From positions 1,116,001-1,180,000 of the forward strand of contig NZ_JADOBQ010000001.1 in assembly GCF_015644665.1 (NCBI RefSeq): a DNA stretch of 64,000 bases, read 5' to 3'. The DNA is from Roseobacter sp. MH60115. GTDB taxonomy: Bacteria; Pseudomonadota; Alphaproteobacteria; Rhodobacterales; Rhodobacteraceae. Below, one piece after another: positions 1 to 8,533 of the stretch. The notes beneath the pieces are model-generated. The model made no database searches and was not told the origin of the DNA. It saw only the letters and a list, made by a program, of their open reading frames with translations. The first letter of the stretch is position 1; each line of letters begins with the position of its first letter. The translations under genes and the position numbers were made by a program.

Positions 1-1
1 C

Positions 2-2614
2 TTCGACGCCATCGGCCTGACCTCCGTGATCGAGCAGGTCGAGGCACGGCGCAAGCTGCGCAATGACATCGAGCAGGATGCAATGATCCAGATCCGGACC
101 CGCAATCTGCAGGCGGAGAAGGAAACACTGGCGATTGATCGGGCCTCCGAGGAGGCGCGGCTAGAGCAGGAGCGCGACATCGAGTTTCGGCGCGCCCAGC
201 AGCGGGCCGAACTGGCGCGCGAACGCTCGGAACGGGAAAAAGAGGGCGAGGAGGCGACGCTGATCAGCAAGGAGGCCATCGAGACCGCGCGGATCACCAA
301 TGAGGAAAGGGTCGCCGAGGCGCGCATCGCCTCGGAGCGCAAGATCCGCCAGCAGGAGATCGAGCGCCAGAAGGTCATCGACGAGGCCGAGATTGCCACG
401 CGCGAAGCGGTGGAGAAGGCACGGATCACCCAGGAAAAATCTCTGACCGAAACCCGGATCAAAACCGACAAGGACACGCAAGCGGCGGAGATTTCCGCCA
501 AGGAAGCCATCGAGAAAGCCCGCATTGCGCAGGATCGGACCTTGACCGAAGCGCGCATCGAGAAGGATCGCGAGACGCAGGCGCGCGAGATCGACCGCAA
601 GCGCCAGATCGAGGAGGCGGATATTGCCGCCAAGGAGGTCATTGAAAAGGCCCGCATCGCGCAGGAACGCGAGGTGACGGAGGCCCGGATTGCATTGGAG
701 CGCACGACTCGGGAGCAGGAGATCGCGCGCAATCTCGCGGTGGATGAGGCAACAATTGCCGCGCAGGAGGCTGCGGAAAAGCTGCGCATCACGCAGGAGA
801 CCACGATCAACGCCGAACGCATCGCCTCCAGCAAGGCGACCCGCGCGCTGGAGATCGAACGGCAGAAGGCGCTGGAAGAGGCCGAGATCGCCTCGCAGCA
901 AGCCACCGAAGCGGCCCGCATTGCACGTGAAAAGGCGCTGGCGGCGGAACGGATCGCTGCCGAACAGGACACCCGGGCGCGGGAGATCGAACGTCAGCGC
1001 GAGCTTGACGCACAGCAGATCGACGCCGCCGAGCAAACCTCGCGTGAGCGGATTGCGCAGGAGGAGCGGGTACGCAGCCTCGAGATCGCGCGCAACAAGG
1101 CCATCGACGAGGCCGAGATTGCCGCGCGCGAAGCGGTGGAGGCGCAGCGGATTGCCACCGAGGCCGCGACCGAACTGCGCCGGATCGAAAGCCAGGAGAG
1201 CACGCAGGAGCGCGAAGTTGCCCGCGCCAAGGCCATCGAAAGCGCCGAGATCACCAAGGGCGAAGCCATTGAGGCCACGCGCATCGCCCGCGAAAAGAAG
1301 CTGGCCGCCGAACGGATTGCCTATGAGCAGGACCTGCGCGAGCGCGAGATCGCGCGCAACCGCGCCGTGGATGTGGCCAATGTCGGCGCGCAGGAAGAGA
1401 TCGCTCAGGCCCGCATCCAGGAAGAAAAACGCACCCGCGCCGCCGATATCGCCAAGGAGGCGGAGCTGCGGTCGCGCGAGATCGAAAAGCAGGAAGCCAT
1501 TGAGGCGGCAGAGATTTCCTCGCGCCGGCTGGTCGATCAGCAGCGCATCGAGAAGGAGGCGGAGACAACCGCGGACAAGATTGCCCGGGACGAGCGTATC
1601 CGCACGCTGGAGATCGCCCGCAACAAGGCGATGGATGCGGCACAGATTGCCGCAGATGAGGCGACGGAGGCCGCTCGCGTGGCCAAGGAGAAGACCGTCG
1701 ATGCGGAGCGGATCGCCGCCGAGCAGGAGCTCGATGCCAGAAAGCTCGAACGCAAGAAGGCGCTGGAAGCGCTGGAAATCGCCCGCGTGCAATCCCTGCG
1801 CGAGGCCGAGATCGCCAGTCAGGAAGACGTGGAGCGGGCCAAGATCGCCAGCGAACGCGGGCTGGATGACGCCCGTATCGGACACCAGACCGAACGCCGC
1901 ACCCGCGAGATCGCCCGCGAGAAGGCCGTCGAGGAGGCGGCGATGGAAAAAGCCATCGCGCTCTATCAGAAATCCCTCGATGAAAGTGCCGCAGCGGTGG
2001 AGGCTGAAAACGCCCGGGCCCGCGCGCTGGAGGCAGCCGAGAAGGCCAAGACCGCCGCCGAAACCGAAAGTGCCAGCCGCGAAAAGACACTGGAGACCAT
2101 CCGCGCCGAGAAGGAGGCCGACCGCATGCGTGTCATCGCCGAGGCCGACAAGATCCGCAGCGCGGTGGAGGCCGAAGCCGCGCGGCTTATCAACGAGGCG
2201 GAAAATGTGCTCACCGATGGCGCCCGGCATTCGCTCTTCAAGCGCAAGATGCTGGAGCATGTGGAGGGCATCATCGCGGCCAGCGCCAAGCCGCTGGAAA
2301 ATGTCAGCGATATCAAGATCATGCAGCTGGGCGGGTCCGGCACGCAGGGGCTCGACTGGGCCAATGGCGGCGGCGGAGGTGGCGCAGGCAAGAGCGATGC
2401 GCCAAGCCCCACCGACGAGGTCATGAACTCGGCCCTGCGCTACCGCGTACAGGCGCCGTTCGTCGACAGTCTGATGCAGGAGATCGGCATCGACGGGGCC
2501 AACGTGAGCAAATCGGACATCTTCCGCAACGCCTCCGACATGACCCGGGCCACCTCCGAGATTGCGCGGGCGAAGAACGCCAAAACCCCGCGCAAGCCCG
2601 AGGAGAAGTCCTAG
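2..2614 (+). CDS. Flotillin-like coiled-coil protein (5' end outside window)
   Basis: The reading frame is open from the first base, so the N-terminal part, where an SPFH/band-7 domain would be expected, lies outside the window. The visible 870 residues begin with a flotillin-type linker, then run as uninterrupted charged helix: about 50 successive 11-residue units (nt 287-1936), each with an R/E-I or similar pair at fixed spacing. A classical C-terminal region follows (RMRVIAEADKIRSAVEAEA), then a Gly-rich stretch (GGGGGGAG) and a soluble tail. Flotillins are membrane-microdomain scaffolds that oligomerise through such regions; ordinary members have a much shorter repeat. Its stop directly abuts the next ATG, so it is co-transcribed with the SRPBCC and molybdenum hydroxylase genes. 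The flotillin call rests on the C-terminal half only. Long open frames in other phases and on the other strand here are by-products of the repeat. Confidence 0.8.
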   Translation, partial: FDAIGLTSVIEQVEARRKLRNDIEQDAMIQIRTRNLQAEKETLAIDRASEEARLEQERDIEFRRAQQRAELARERSEREKEGEEATLISKEAIETARITNEERVAEARIASERKIRQQEIERQKVIDEAEIATREAVEKARITQEKSLTETRIKTDKDTQAAEISAKEAIEKARIAQDRTLTEARIEKDRETQAREIDRKRQIEEADIAAKEVIEKARIAQEREVTEARIALERTTREQEIARNLAVDEATIAAQEAAEKLRITQETTINAERIASSKATRALEIERQKALEEAEIASQQATEAARIAREKALAAERIAAEQDTRAREIERQRELDAQQIDAAEQTSRERIAQEERVRSLEIARNKAIDEAEIAAREAVEAQRIATEAATELRRIESQESTQEREVARAKAIESAEITKGEAIEATRIAREKKLAAERIAYEQDLREREIARNRAVDVANVGAQEEIAQARIQEEKRTRAADIAKEAELRSREIEKQEAIEAAEISSRRLVDQQRIEKEAETTADKIARDERIRTLEIARNKAMDAAQIAADEATEAARVAKEKTVDAERIAAEQELDARKLERKKALEALEIARVQSLREAEIASQEDVERAKIASERGLDDARIGHQTERRTREIAREKAVEEAAMEKAIALYQKSLDESAAAVEAENARARALEAAEKAKTAAETESASREKTLETIRAEKEADRMRVIAEADKIRSAVEAEAARLINEAENVLTDGARHSLFKRKMLEHVEGIIAASAKPLENVSDIKIMQLGGSGTQGLDWANGGGGGGAGKSDAPSPTDEVMNSALRYRVQAPFVDSLMQEIGIDGANVSKSDIFRNASDMTRATSEIARAKNAKTPRKPEEKS

Positions 2615-3052
2615 ATGGCCCGCGTTTTCGTCTCCTCGGTGATTGGCGCCTCGGCGGAGCAGGTCTGGGAACGGGTGCGGGATTTCAACGCGCTGCCAAA
2701 ATGGCATCCGCGCATCCGCGACAGCCGTATCGAAGATGCGCTGCCCGCCGATAAAGTCGGCTGCATCCGGAACTTCAACCTGCAGAACGGCGACAACATC
2801 CGCGAGCAGCTGGTGGGGCTGAGCGATTACGACCTCTTCTACAGCTACACAATGCTCGACGGGCCGATGCCGCTTTGGGACTACATGGCCACGATCCGGT
2901 TCACCCCCGTGACAGATGGCGCGCGCTGTTTTGCCGAATGGTCGGCGGAGTTTTCCTGCGAACCCACGGATGAGGCGGATCTGGTCGACGGGATCGGGAC
3001 AAACGTGTTTCAGGGTGGCTTTGACGCGCTCAAACGGCATTTCGGAGGGTAG
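2615..3052 (+). CDS. SRPBCC family protein, CoxG-like (copy 1)
   Basis: The 145-residue protein has the START/polyketide-cyclase fold signature: an N-terminal strand, then VWERVRDFNALPKWHP, the usual helix-loop before the hydrophobic cavity, and a C-terminal helix ending in GFDALKRHF. No signal peptide is seen. Family members bind hydrophobic ligands; CoxG of carbon monoxide dehydrogenase loci is a member and links the enzyme to membrane quinone. ATG follows the flotillin stop with no gap. It is clearly paralogous to the next gene (shared RDFN, WHP, REQL, LSD, PVTDG and GFDA blocks). Placement just ahead of the molybdenum hydroxylase subunits suggests a CoxG-type role; this is inference. Confidence 0.85.
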   Translation: MARVFVSSVIGASAEQVWERVRDFNALPKWHPRIRDSRIEDALPADKVGCIRNFNLQNGDNIREQLVGLSDYDLFYSYTMLDGPMPLWDYMATIRFTPVTDGARCFAEWSAEFSCEPTDEADLVDGIGTNVFQGGFDALKRHFGG

Positions 3053-3093
3053 CGGATGACATCGGGATCGATGCAGGCCGGAGGACGGCGCCC

Positions 3094-3540
3094 ATGGTAA
3101 AGGTCTATCGCAGCACCATCCTGCCGGCCCCCATTGAGGCGGTCTGGGACATCCTGCGCGATTTCAACGGGCACGACCGCTGGCATCCGGCCATCGCGGA
3201 AAGTCAGATCGAACGTGGCAACCCGGCAGACAGGGTGAGTGCAGTGCGCCGCTTTCGGCTGACCGACGGGGCGGAGCTGCGCGAGCAACTGCTGACCCTG
3301 AGCGATATGGAGACGAGCTTTTCCTACTGCCTGCTTGAGACGCCGGTGCCCCTGCTGAACTACGTGGCCCACGTGCGGCTGGCCCCCGTGACCGATGGCG
3401 ACTGGACCTTCTGGGAGTGGGAAAGCCGGTTCGACACGCCCAAAGGGCAGGAAGACTCGCTGGCTGCCCTGGTGGGGGACGACATCTATCAGGCCGGGTT
3501 CGATGCGATCCGGGCCGAGATGGGATTGGAGGCCGCATGA
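3094..3540 (+). CDS. SRPBCC family protein, CoxG-like (copy 2)
   Basis: This 148-residue protein is a tandem paralogue of the preceding gene, with the same order of motifs: VWDILRDFNGHDRWHP, REQLLTLSD, APVTDG, and YQAGFDAI near the end. It is a START-like ligand-binding fold of the polyketide cyclase/dehydrase type, cytoplasmic. A 41-base spacer separates it from copy 1, and its TGA overlaps the ATG of the FAD subunit (ATGA), so translation is probably coupled. Two diverged copies side by side could form a heterodimer or bind different partners. The ligand is unknown. Confidence 0.85.
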   Translation: MVKVYRSTILPAPIEAVWDILRDFNGHDRWHPAIAESQIERGNPADRVSAVRRFRLTDGAELREQLLTLSDMETSFSYCLLETPVPLLNYVAHVRLAPVTDGDWTFWEWESRFDTPKGQEDSLAALVGDDIYQAGFDAIRAEMGLEAA

Positions 3541-4313
3541 CCGAGGTTCGGAGTTTTTCCACCAGCGCCGAGGCTGCGGGTGCAGAAGGCGCGATCCTGG
3601 GTGGCGGCACGCTGCTGATGCGGCAGGTGAACGAGGCGCCGCAGACCGTGCCGCGGCTGATCCGCATCACCGATCCGGCGCTGCGCGAGATCCGAGCCGA
3701 GGGGGACGGCCACCTGATCGGGGCGGGCGTGACCATGGCGCAGGTCATCGCGCATCCCGATCTCGCCGCTCTGGCCCCCGTCGCGCGCAGCATCGGCGGC
3801 CCGGCGCTGCGGAACATGGCGAGCGTCGGTGGCAACCTCTTTGCACCGCATCCCTATGGTGATTTCACCGTGGCGCTGCTGGCGCTGGAGGCGCAGGTCC
3901 TGTGGTCGGATGGGCGGCGCGAGGAGATCGAACGCTTTCTCTCGGCGCGGGATACGGCGCGCGGCGTGGTGACGGGCATCTGGGTGCCGCGGATCGCGCC
4001 GGGTGCGCTGCGCTACCGCAAGGTCAGCCGCACGCGGCCCAAAGGCGTGTCGGTGATGTCGATTGCCGCTTACCTGCCCAATGGTGGGTCCGCGCCGCGG
4101 ATCGCCTTCGGGGCGATGGGCCCCACGCCCTTGCGGGCCAAGGCGGCAGAATCTGCTCTGCAAGGCCGGGGGTTGACCGAAGAAAGCGTCACTGCCGCCG
4201 GGGCCGTTTGTTTGCAGGGGTTAAGCCCGGCGGACGATGCGCTGGCCTCCGCCTGGTACCGCAGCGAGGTCGCGCCCGTGCATCTGCGCCGCTGCTTGAT
4301 GGGAGAGACATGA
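3537..4313 (+). CDS. Molybdenum hydroxylase FAD-binding (medium) subunit, CoxM-type
   Basis: The 258-residue protein belongs to the xanthine dehydrogenase/CODH medium-subunit family, which passes electrons from the 2Fe-2S clusters through FAD to the final acceptor. It shows the FAD-binding GGGT at residues 22-25 and SVGGNL (canonical T/S-x-GGN) at 96-101, followed by the C-terminal CO_deh_flav_C-type segment (YRKVSRTRPKGVSVMS). I chose the ATG overlapping the previous stop; the open frame continues upstream but the family begins here. It overlaps the next gene by ATGATG, typical of this operon. Confidence 0.93.
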   Translation: MTEVRSFSTSAEAAGAEGAILGGGTLLMRQVNEAPQTVPRLIRITDPALREIRAEGDGHLIGAGVTMAQVIAHPDLAALAPVARSIGGPALRNMASVGGNLFAPHPYGDFTVALLALEAQVLWSDGRREEIERFLSARDTARGVVTGIWVPRIAPGALRYRKVSRTRPKGVSVMSIAAYLPNGGSAPRIAFGAMGPTPLRAKAAESALQGRGLTEESVTAAGAVCLQGLSPADDALASAWYRSEVAPVHLRRCLMGET

Positions 4314-4795
4314 TGCCCAAGACACCGCTGGCCTTCACGCTCAACGATGCCGAAACCGGCATCTTCGTGGATGACGGGCAGAACCTGTTGGAGGCGCTGC
4401 GGCGCGGGGCCGGGGACTTGTCGCCCAAATACGGCTGTGGCCAGGGCACATGTGGCGCCTGCACCGTGTTGATCGACGGGGTGCCGCATCTGAGCTGTCT
4501 GACGCTGGCCGAGGCCGTGGCGGGGCGCCGGATGGACACCACCGCCGGGCTTGCAGAGGGCGCGGAGCTGCACCCGCTGCAGCGCGCCTTCATGGAAGGG
4601 TTCGCCGCGCAATGCGGCTATTGCACCCCCGGCATGCTGATGGCGGCCAAGGCGCTGTTGGCAGCCAATCCACGCCCCAGCCGCGAGGAAGTGATTGAGG
4701 CCATCAGCGGCAACCTGTGCCGCTGCACCGGCTATGAGCCCATCGTGACGGCCATCCTTGAGGCCGCCGCGAAACTGCAGGGGCGCGCGGCATGA
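4310..4795 (+). CDS. Molybdenum hydroxylase 2Fe-2S (small) subunit, CoxS-type
   Basis: This 161-residue protein carries both expected iron-sulfur clusters. The plant ferredoxin-type cluster is at CGCGQGTCGAC with a later Cys (C43, C48, C51, C63). The helical C-terminal cluster is at CGYCTPG and CRCTGYEP. It relays electrons from the molybdopterin centre to FAD. Two in-frame ATGs (4310 and 4313) overlap the upstream stop; either could be used. Its TGA overlaps the ATG of the large-subunit gene. The family call is certain; the substrate is not indicated by this subunit. Confidence 0.95.
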   Translation: MMPKTPLAFTLNDAETGIFVDDGQNLLEALRRGAGDLSPKYGCGQGTCGACTVLIDGVPHLSCLTLAEAVAGRRMDTTAGLAEGAELHPLQRAFMEGFAAQCGYCTPGMLMAAKALLAANPRPSREEVIEAISGNLCRCTGYEPIVTAILEAAAKLQGRAA

Positions 4796-6615
4796 GCATC
4801 GAATTTCGCAAGGATCTCTTTGCCGATGAGCGCGACGACAATCTCAACGAGATCGGCAAGCCGAAGCTGCGCCAGGACATCGAAGGCCATGTGACCGGGC
4901 GCACCGCCTATTACGACGACCACCTCTTTGACGGTCTCCTGCACATGCGCTGTCTGCGCTCCCCGCATCACCACGCGCGGGTGCGGTCGGTGGATGTGGC
5001 AGAGGCAGAGCGCATGGCTGGGGTCAGGCGGGTGGTGCGGCCTGCGGATGTGCCCAGCAATCTCAACACGTTGCTGAGCCTCATCGGCTTTGGCAAGGAC
5101 GACGAACAGCTGCTGTCCGACCCGGTGGTGCGCTATCGCGGCGAGCCGATCCTGGCGATCATCGCCGATACCGAGGCCATTGCCCGTTCGGCCTGTGCCG
5201 CCGTGCGTGTCGATTGGGAGGTCTTGCCCCATGTGCTGGATGTGGAGGAGGCGATTGCGCCGGGTGCGCCGTCGGTGAACCCGGCCTATCCGGACAACAC
5301 CTTTACCTACGCGCCTTATGACCATGTGAAACTGCGATTTGGCGATGTGGCGGCAGGCTTTGCGCAGGCGGATCACATCGTCGAGGCCGAATACGAGATG
5401 TCGCCCATCGAGCAGGCCCCGATGGAGACTTGCGGAGCGATTGCGGCACCCGAAACCGCGGATCGGTTTGTTTGCCACACCGGCACGCAGGCGCTGTTTT
5501 TCTCGCTGGGCACCACCGCGAAGCTGCTGGATATCGCCTCCTCGCGGTTGCATTTCATCGGCGGTACGGTGGGGGGGGGATTTGGTGGCAAGGTCGACAG
5601 CATCACCGAGCCCATGGCCGTTTTGGGCGCGATGCTGACGGGCCGTCCGGTGAAGTTCCAGTGGGATCGCATGGAGGAAATGCAGGTCGGCGCGCCGCGC
5701 GGGGCGGAACGCTGGCGGATCAAGGACGGGGTGATGGCTGACGGGCGGATCGTGGCACGTCAGTTCACCGGGTTTTTCGATGCGGGGGCCTACACCCGGC
5801 TGAGTTCATATGCGGGGCACAAGGGGACGGGCCACCTGCCGGGGCCTTATACGATCCCCAATGTGGCCTCGAATGTGTTTTGCGTCTTCACCAACCGGAC
5901 GCCCGCGACGGCGATGCGCGGCTTTGGGATCACGGGTGTCGATTTTGCCCTGGAGTGCCATATGGACCGGGTGGCGGAGGCGGTGGGTGTCGATCCGGTC
6001 AGCCTGCGCATCCTCAACGCCTACCGGGACGGCGATATGAAGGCGCACCGGCGCAGTGCCAAGAATTGCGCGCTGGTGGAATGCTGCCAGGTGGCGGCGG
6101 GCAAGGCGGGCTGGGGGCTGAGCGCGCAGGATATGGCGGCGAGTTCTTTGACCGGTACGACGGCGGCGCGCGCTGCGATCCCCGAAACAGCGCTGGACGA
6201 CGAGGGACAGGAAGGCGCGCGCCGGGCCGGGCGCTGCGCCAGTGCCGATCCGGCACCCGGGACGCGGCGGCTGCCCGCAGGCGTTCAGGGGCGTGCGATG
6301 GCCGCGGTGCCAGTGCAGCGACCGGATATGCAGATCCTTGCCGAGCGGATTGGCCATAAGATCCCGGAGGGCGGCCCGGCCCCGGCGGCTGCGCCGACCG
6401 CGCCCGCCCGCCTGCCCAATGACCCAGCCGCCGCCGCGCCGGGTCCGGCACTGCCCGCCGCCGCCGCTGACCCGGCACCTGTGCCGCCCGCAGCCGCACC
6501 GACACCCCCGGCTGTCCCTGAACCGACGGCCCCCTATGCGCCGGAGAAGCCGTTCAGCCGCGGGGTCAAACGCCCGGGCGTATCGCGGTTTCTCTCCGGA
6601 TCAAGGAGGCGCTGA
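4792..6615 (+). CDS. Molybdenum hydroxylase large subunit, N-terminal half with Ala/Pro-rich tail
   Basis: The 607-residue protein contains the a/b-hammerhead domain (about residues 30-140) and the first molybdopterin-binding domain, with GGGFGGK at 261-267 and the TPATAMRGFG loop. It ends the family homology at about residue 431 (AAGKAGW). The last 176 residues are not part of the usual fold: a variable stretch, then an Ala/Pro-rich segment (about 518-585) and a basic end (SGSRRR). In ordinary enzymes the second molybdopterin domain would continue here; instead it is a separate downstream gene. The active-site loop lacks the Cys of true CO dehydrogenase (AYxCSFR), so CO is unlikely as substrate. 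An eight-G run at 5572-5579 lies in the frame but does not break it. Confidence 0.88.
   Translation: MSIEFRKDLFADERDDNLNEIGKPKLRQDIEGHVTGRTAYYDDHLFDGLLHMRCLRSPHHHARVRSVDVAEAERMAGVRRVVRPADVPSNLNTLLSLIGFGKDDEQLLSDPVVRYRGEPILAIIADTEAIARSACAAVRVDWEVLPHVLDVEEAIAPGAPSVNPAYPDNTFTYAPYDHVKLRFGDVAAGFAQADHIVEAEYEMSPIEQAPMETCGAIAAPETADRFVCHTGTQALFFSLGTTAKLLDIASSRLHFIGGTVGGGFGGKVDSITEPMAVLGAMLTGRPVKFQWDRMEEMQVGAPRGAERWRIKDGVMADGRIVARQFTGFFDAGAYTRLSSYAGHKGTGHLPGPYTIPNVASNVFCVFTNRTPATAMRGFGITGVDFALECHMDRVAEAVGVDPVSLRILNAYRDGDMKAHRRSAKNCALVECCQVAAGKAGWGLSAQDMAASSLTGTTAARAAIPETALDDEGQEGARRAGRCASADPAPGTRRLPAGVQGRAMAAVPVQRPDMQILAERIGHKIPEGGPAPAAAPTAPARLPNDPAAAAPGPALPAAAADPAPVPPAAAPTPPAVPEPTAPYAPEKPFSRGVKRPGVSRFLSGSRRR
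6603..6609 (+). promoter_or_regulatory. Ribosome binding site of the split large-subunit second half
   Basis: An AAGGAGG sequence lies inside the end of the upstream gene, five bases before ATG 6615. It shows that the second half of the large subunit has its own translation start, so the split is not simply a sequencing error. Confidence 0.75.
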
Positions 6616-7646
6616 TGACCCGACATTCAGGACGCGGCTTTGCCTGCATCAACTATCCCATCGGCATGAACCTCGGCGGCGATCCGGCGCAGGCGCTGGT
6701 GCATTCCACACCCGATGGCAAATTCATGGTCACGCTCTCGGCCATCGATCTTGGCCAGGGTATGAAATCCGTGACGCGGCAGATCGCGGCGGAGGCGCTT
6801 GGCGTGCCTTTGGCGGATGTCTATGTCGACACCGCCGATAGCGACACCGGCCCGCATGACATGGGCTCTTTCGCCTCGCGCGGCACGCACCGGGTGGGCA
6901 ATGCGGTGATCCGCGCGGCCTCCGAGGCGCGCGCGCAGATGATGGAGGCCGCGGCGGAAGAGCTGGAGGTCAGCGCGCAGGACCTCGATACCGATGGGGC
7001 GGGCAACATCCACGTCAAGGGCGCGCCCAGCCGTCAGATCACCGTCGCGGACACCGCGATTGCCGCGCAGTTCAAACAGGGGCGGACGCTGTCGGGGCGG
7101 GGGATCTTCCTGATCGAACCCTCGGGCGTGGACCCGGATACCGGCGAGATGAGCCCCGTGACCACCTATGCCCATGCCGCGCTCATCGTCGATCTCGACG
7201 TCGATGACGAGACCGGAGAGGTGGAGGTGACGCAGATCAACTCTGCCTATGAGGTGGGGCGCGCGCTCAATCCCAAGCTGGTCGAGCAACAGCTCATCGG
7301 TGGGGCCTGGATGGGGGTGAGCCACGCGCTCTATGAAACCACGGAACCCTACTATCCCGATCGCAGCCACGGGCCGGAGGATTTTAACACCTATTTGATG
7401 CCCGGACCCGGCGAGATCGTCCCGCATGACATCGCCGTGCTGGAACGCCCGGCGGCGGATGCGCCTTACGGCGGCAAGGGGCCAGGCGAGATGTGCGCCA
7501 ACCCGGTGCTGCCGGCGGTGGCGAATGCGGTTTACAATGCGGTGGGCGTGCGGGTCGACAAGCTGCCGATCACGCCCGAGAAGATCCTGCGCGGGATCCG
7601 GACCAATGGCGGCGCGCGGCCCGGTCCGCGCCGGCCGGGCGTCTGA
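6615..7646 (+). CDS. Molybdenum hydroxylase large subunit, C-terminal half
   Basis: This 343-residue protein is the second molybdopterin-binding domain (MoCoBD_2). It starts at the point where single-chain enzymes have GRGFACINYPxGMNLGGDP, continues through the IDLGQGMKSVTRQIAAEALG and SRGTHRVGNA cofactor-binding segments, and ends with GGKGPGEM. The Glu of that motif, residue 292, matches the catalytic base of the family. The ATG overlaps the previous TGA by one base and has a strong ribosome binding site. Together the two genes should make one heteromeric Mo subunit. Split Mo subunits are known, for example in clostridial nicotinate dehydrogenase. Confidence 0.92.
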   Translation: MTRHSGRGFACINYPIGMNLGGDPAQALVHSTPDGKFMVTLSAIDLGQGMKSVTRQIAAEALGVPLADVYVDTADSDTGPHDMGSFASRGTHRVGNAVIRAASEARAQMMEAAAEELEVSAQDLDTDGAGNIHVKGAPSRQITVADTAIAAQFKQGRTLSGRGIFLIEPSGVDPDTGEMSPVTTYAHAALIVDLDVDDETGEVEVTQINSAYEVGRALNPKLVEQQLIGGAWMGVSHALYETTEPYYPDRSHGPEDFNTYLMPGPGEIVPHDIAVLERPAADAPYGGKGPGEMCANPVLPAVANAVYNAVGVRVDKLPITPEKILRGIRTNGGARPGPRRPGV

Positions 7647-7651
7647 GCGGC

Positions 7652-8533
7652 GTGGCGGTGCAGTCGAATATCGCGGGGATCACCAGCCCGGAGACGCTGG
7701 GCGCGGCCCTGCGCGACGCGCAATACATCGCTGCTCCCGCGCTGGCCACCGCGTCCTATCTGGCCTTGGCCCTTGCCAAACCGCTGCTGCTGGAAGGCGC
7801 GCCGGGTGTGGGCAAGACTGAGGCCGCGAAGGCGCTTGGCGGCGTGCTGGGGCGCCAGGTGATCCGCCTGCAATGCTATGAGGGGATCGACGCGGCGGCG
7901 GCGCTTTATGAATGGAATTACCCGCGGCAGATGCTGTCGCTGCGCCAGATGGAGGTGGGCGAGACCAATCTCTACGGTCCGGATTTCCTGCTGGAACGGC
8001 CTTTGCTGACCGCCCTGCGCAACCCGGCCACCACGCTGCTGCTGATCGATGAGATCGACCGCGCGGATCAGGAATTCGAGGCCTTCCTGCTGGAGTTCCT
8101 GTCGGATTTCACCATTTCGATCCCCGAAACCGGCACCGAACGCGCCACGCGCCCGCCGGTGGTGGTGCTCACCTCCAACCGCACCCGCGATCTGCACGAA
8201 GCGCTGCGGCGGCGCTGCGTCTATCACTGGATCGACTATCCCGATCCGGCGCTGGAGGCGCAGATCGTGCAGATGCGCGCCTCGGCGGTGGTCGAGGCCA
8301 CGGCACAGGCGGTTGTGGCCTCGGTCGGGCTGATGCGGGCCGAACCGCTGGCCAAGCCGCCCGGCGTGGCCGAAACCGTAGAATGGGCCGAGGCGGCGAC
8401 GCTCCTGAACCTGCAGGGCGCGGCCTGGCCTGATGCTTTCCGCCGGTCCATCGGGGTGGCGATAAAGGATCACGATGATCTCGACTATCTGGAGCCGCAC
8501 CTTGACGCGTTCCTGCCGGGAGCGGCGGCATGA
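7652..8533 (+). CDS. MoxR-type AAA+ ATPase, CoxD-like
   Basis: The 293-residue protein has Walker A GAPGVGKTE, Walker B LLLIDEIDRAD, a sensor region (VVVLTSNRTRDLHEALRRRC, with the arginine finger run) and a C-terminal lid. CoxD-type MoxR ATPases mature the Mo centre of CO dehydrogenase, working with a VWA protein. I place the start at GTG 7652, five bases after the upstream stop; GTG 7658 is an alternative, and upstream starts would run back through the large-subunit gene. It overlaps the VWA gene by ATGA. The neighbourhood makes a maturation role for this hydroxylase likely. Confidence 0.9.
   Translation: MAVQSNIAGITSPETLGAALRDAQYIAAPALATASYLALALAKPLLLEGAPGVGKTEAAKALGGVLGRQVIRLQCYEGIDAAAALYEWNYPRQMLSLRQMEVGETNLYGPDFLLERPLLTALRNPATTLLLIDEIDRADQEFEAFLLEFLSDFTISIPETGTERATRPPVVVLTSNRTRDLHEALRRRCVYHWIDYPDPALEAQIVQMRASAVVEATAQAVVASVGLMRAEPLAKPPGVAETVEWAEAATLLNLQGAAWPDAFRRSIGVAIKDHDDLDYLEPHLDAFLPGAAA

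Noticed and set aside
690-2426. A 578-residue Arg/Pro/Ser-rich frame on the plus strand
   Set aside because: It is another frame of the flotillin repeat, without homology or start signal.
161-3040. A 959-residue open frame on the minus strand opposite the flotillin gene
   Set aside because: It is produced by the repetitive GC-rich codons of the hendecad repeat; it has no ribosome site and is a low-complexity Leu/Gly/Arg sequence.
5572-5579. A G8 run as a frameshift in the large subunit
   Set aside because: The frame continues correctly through GGGFGGK, so the run is not an error.
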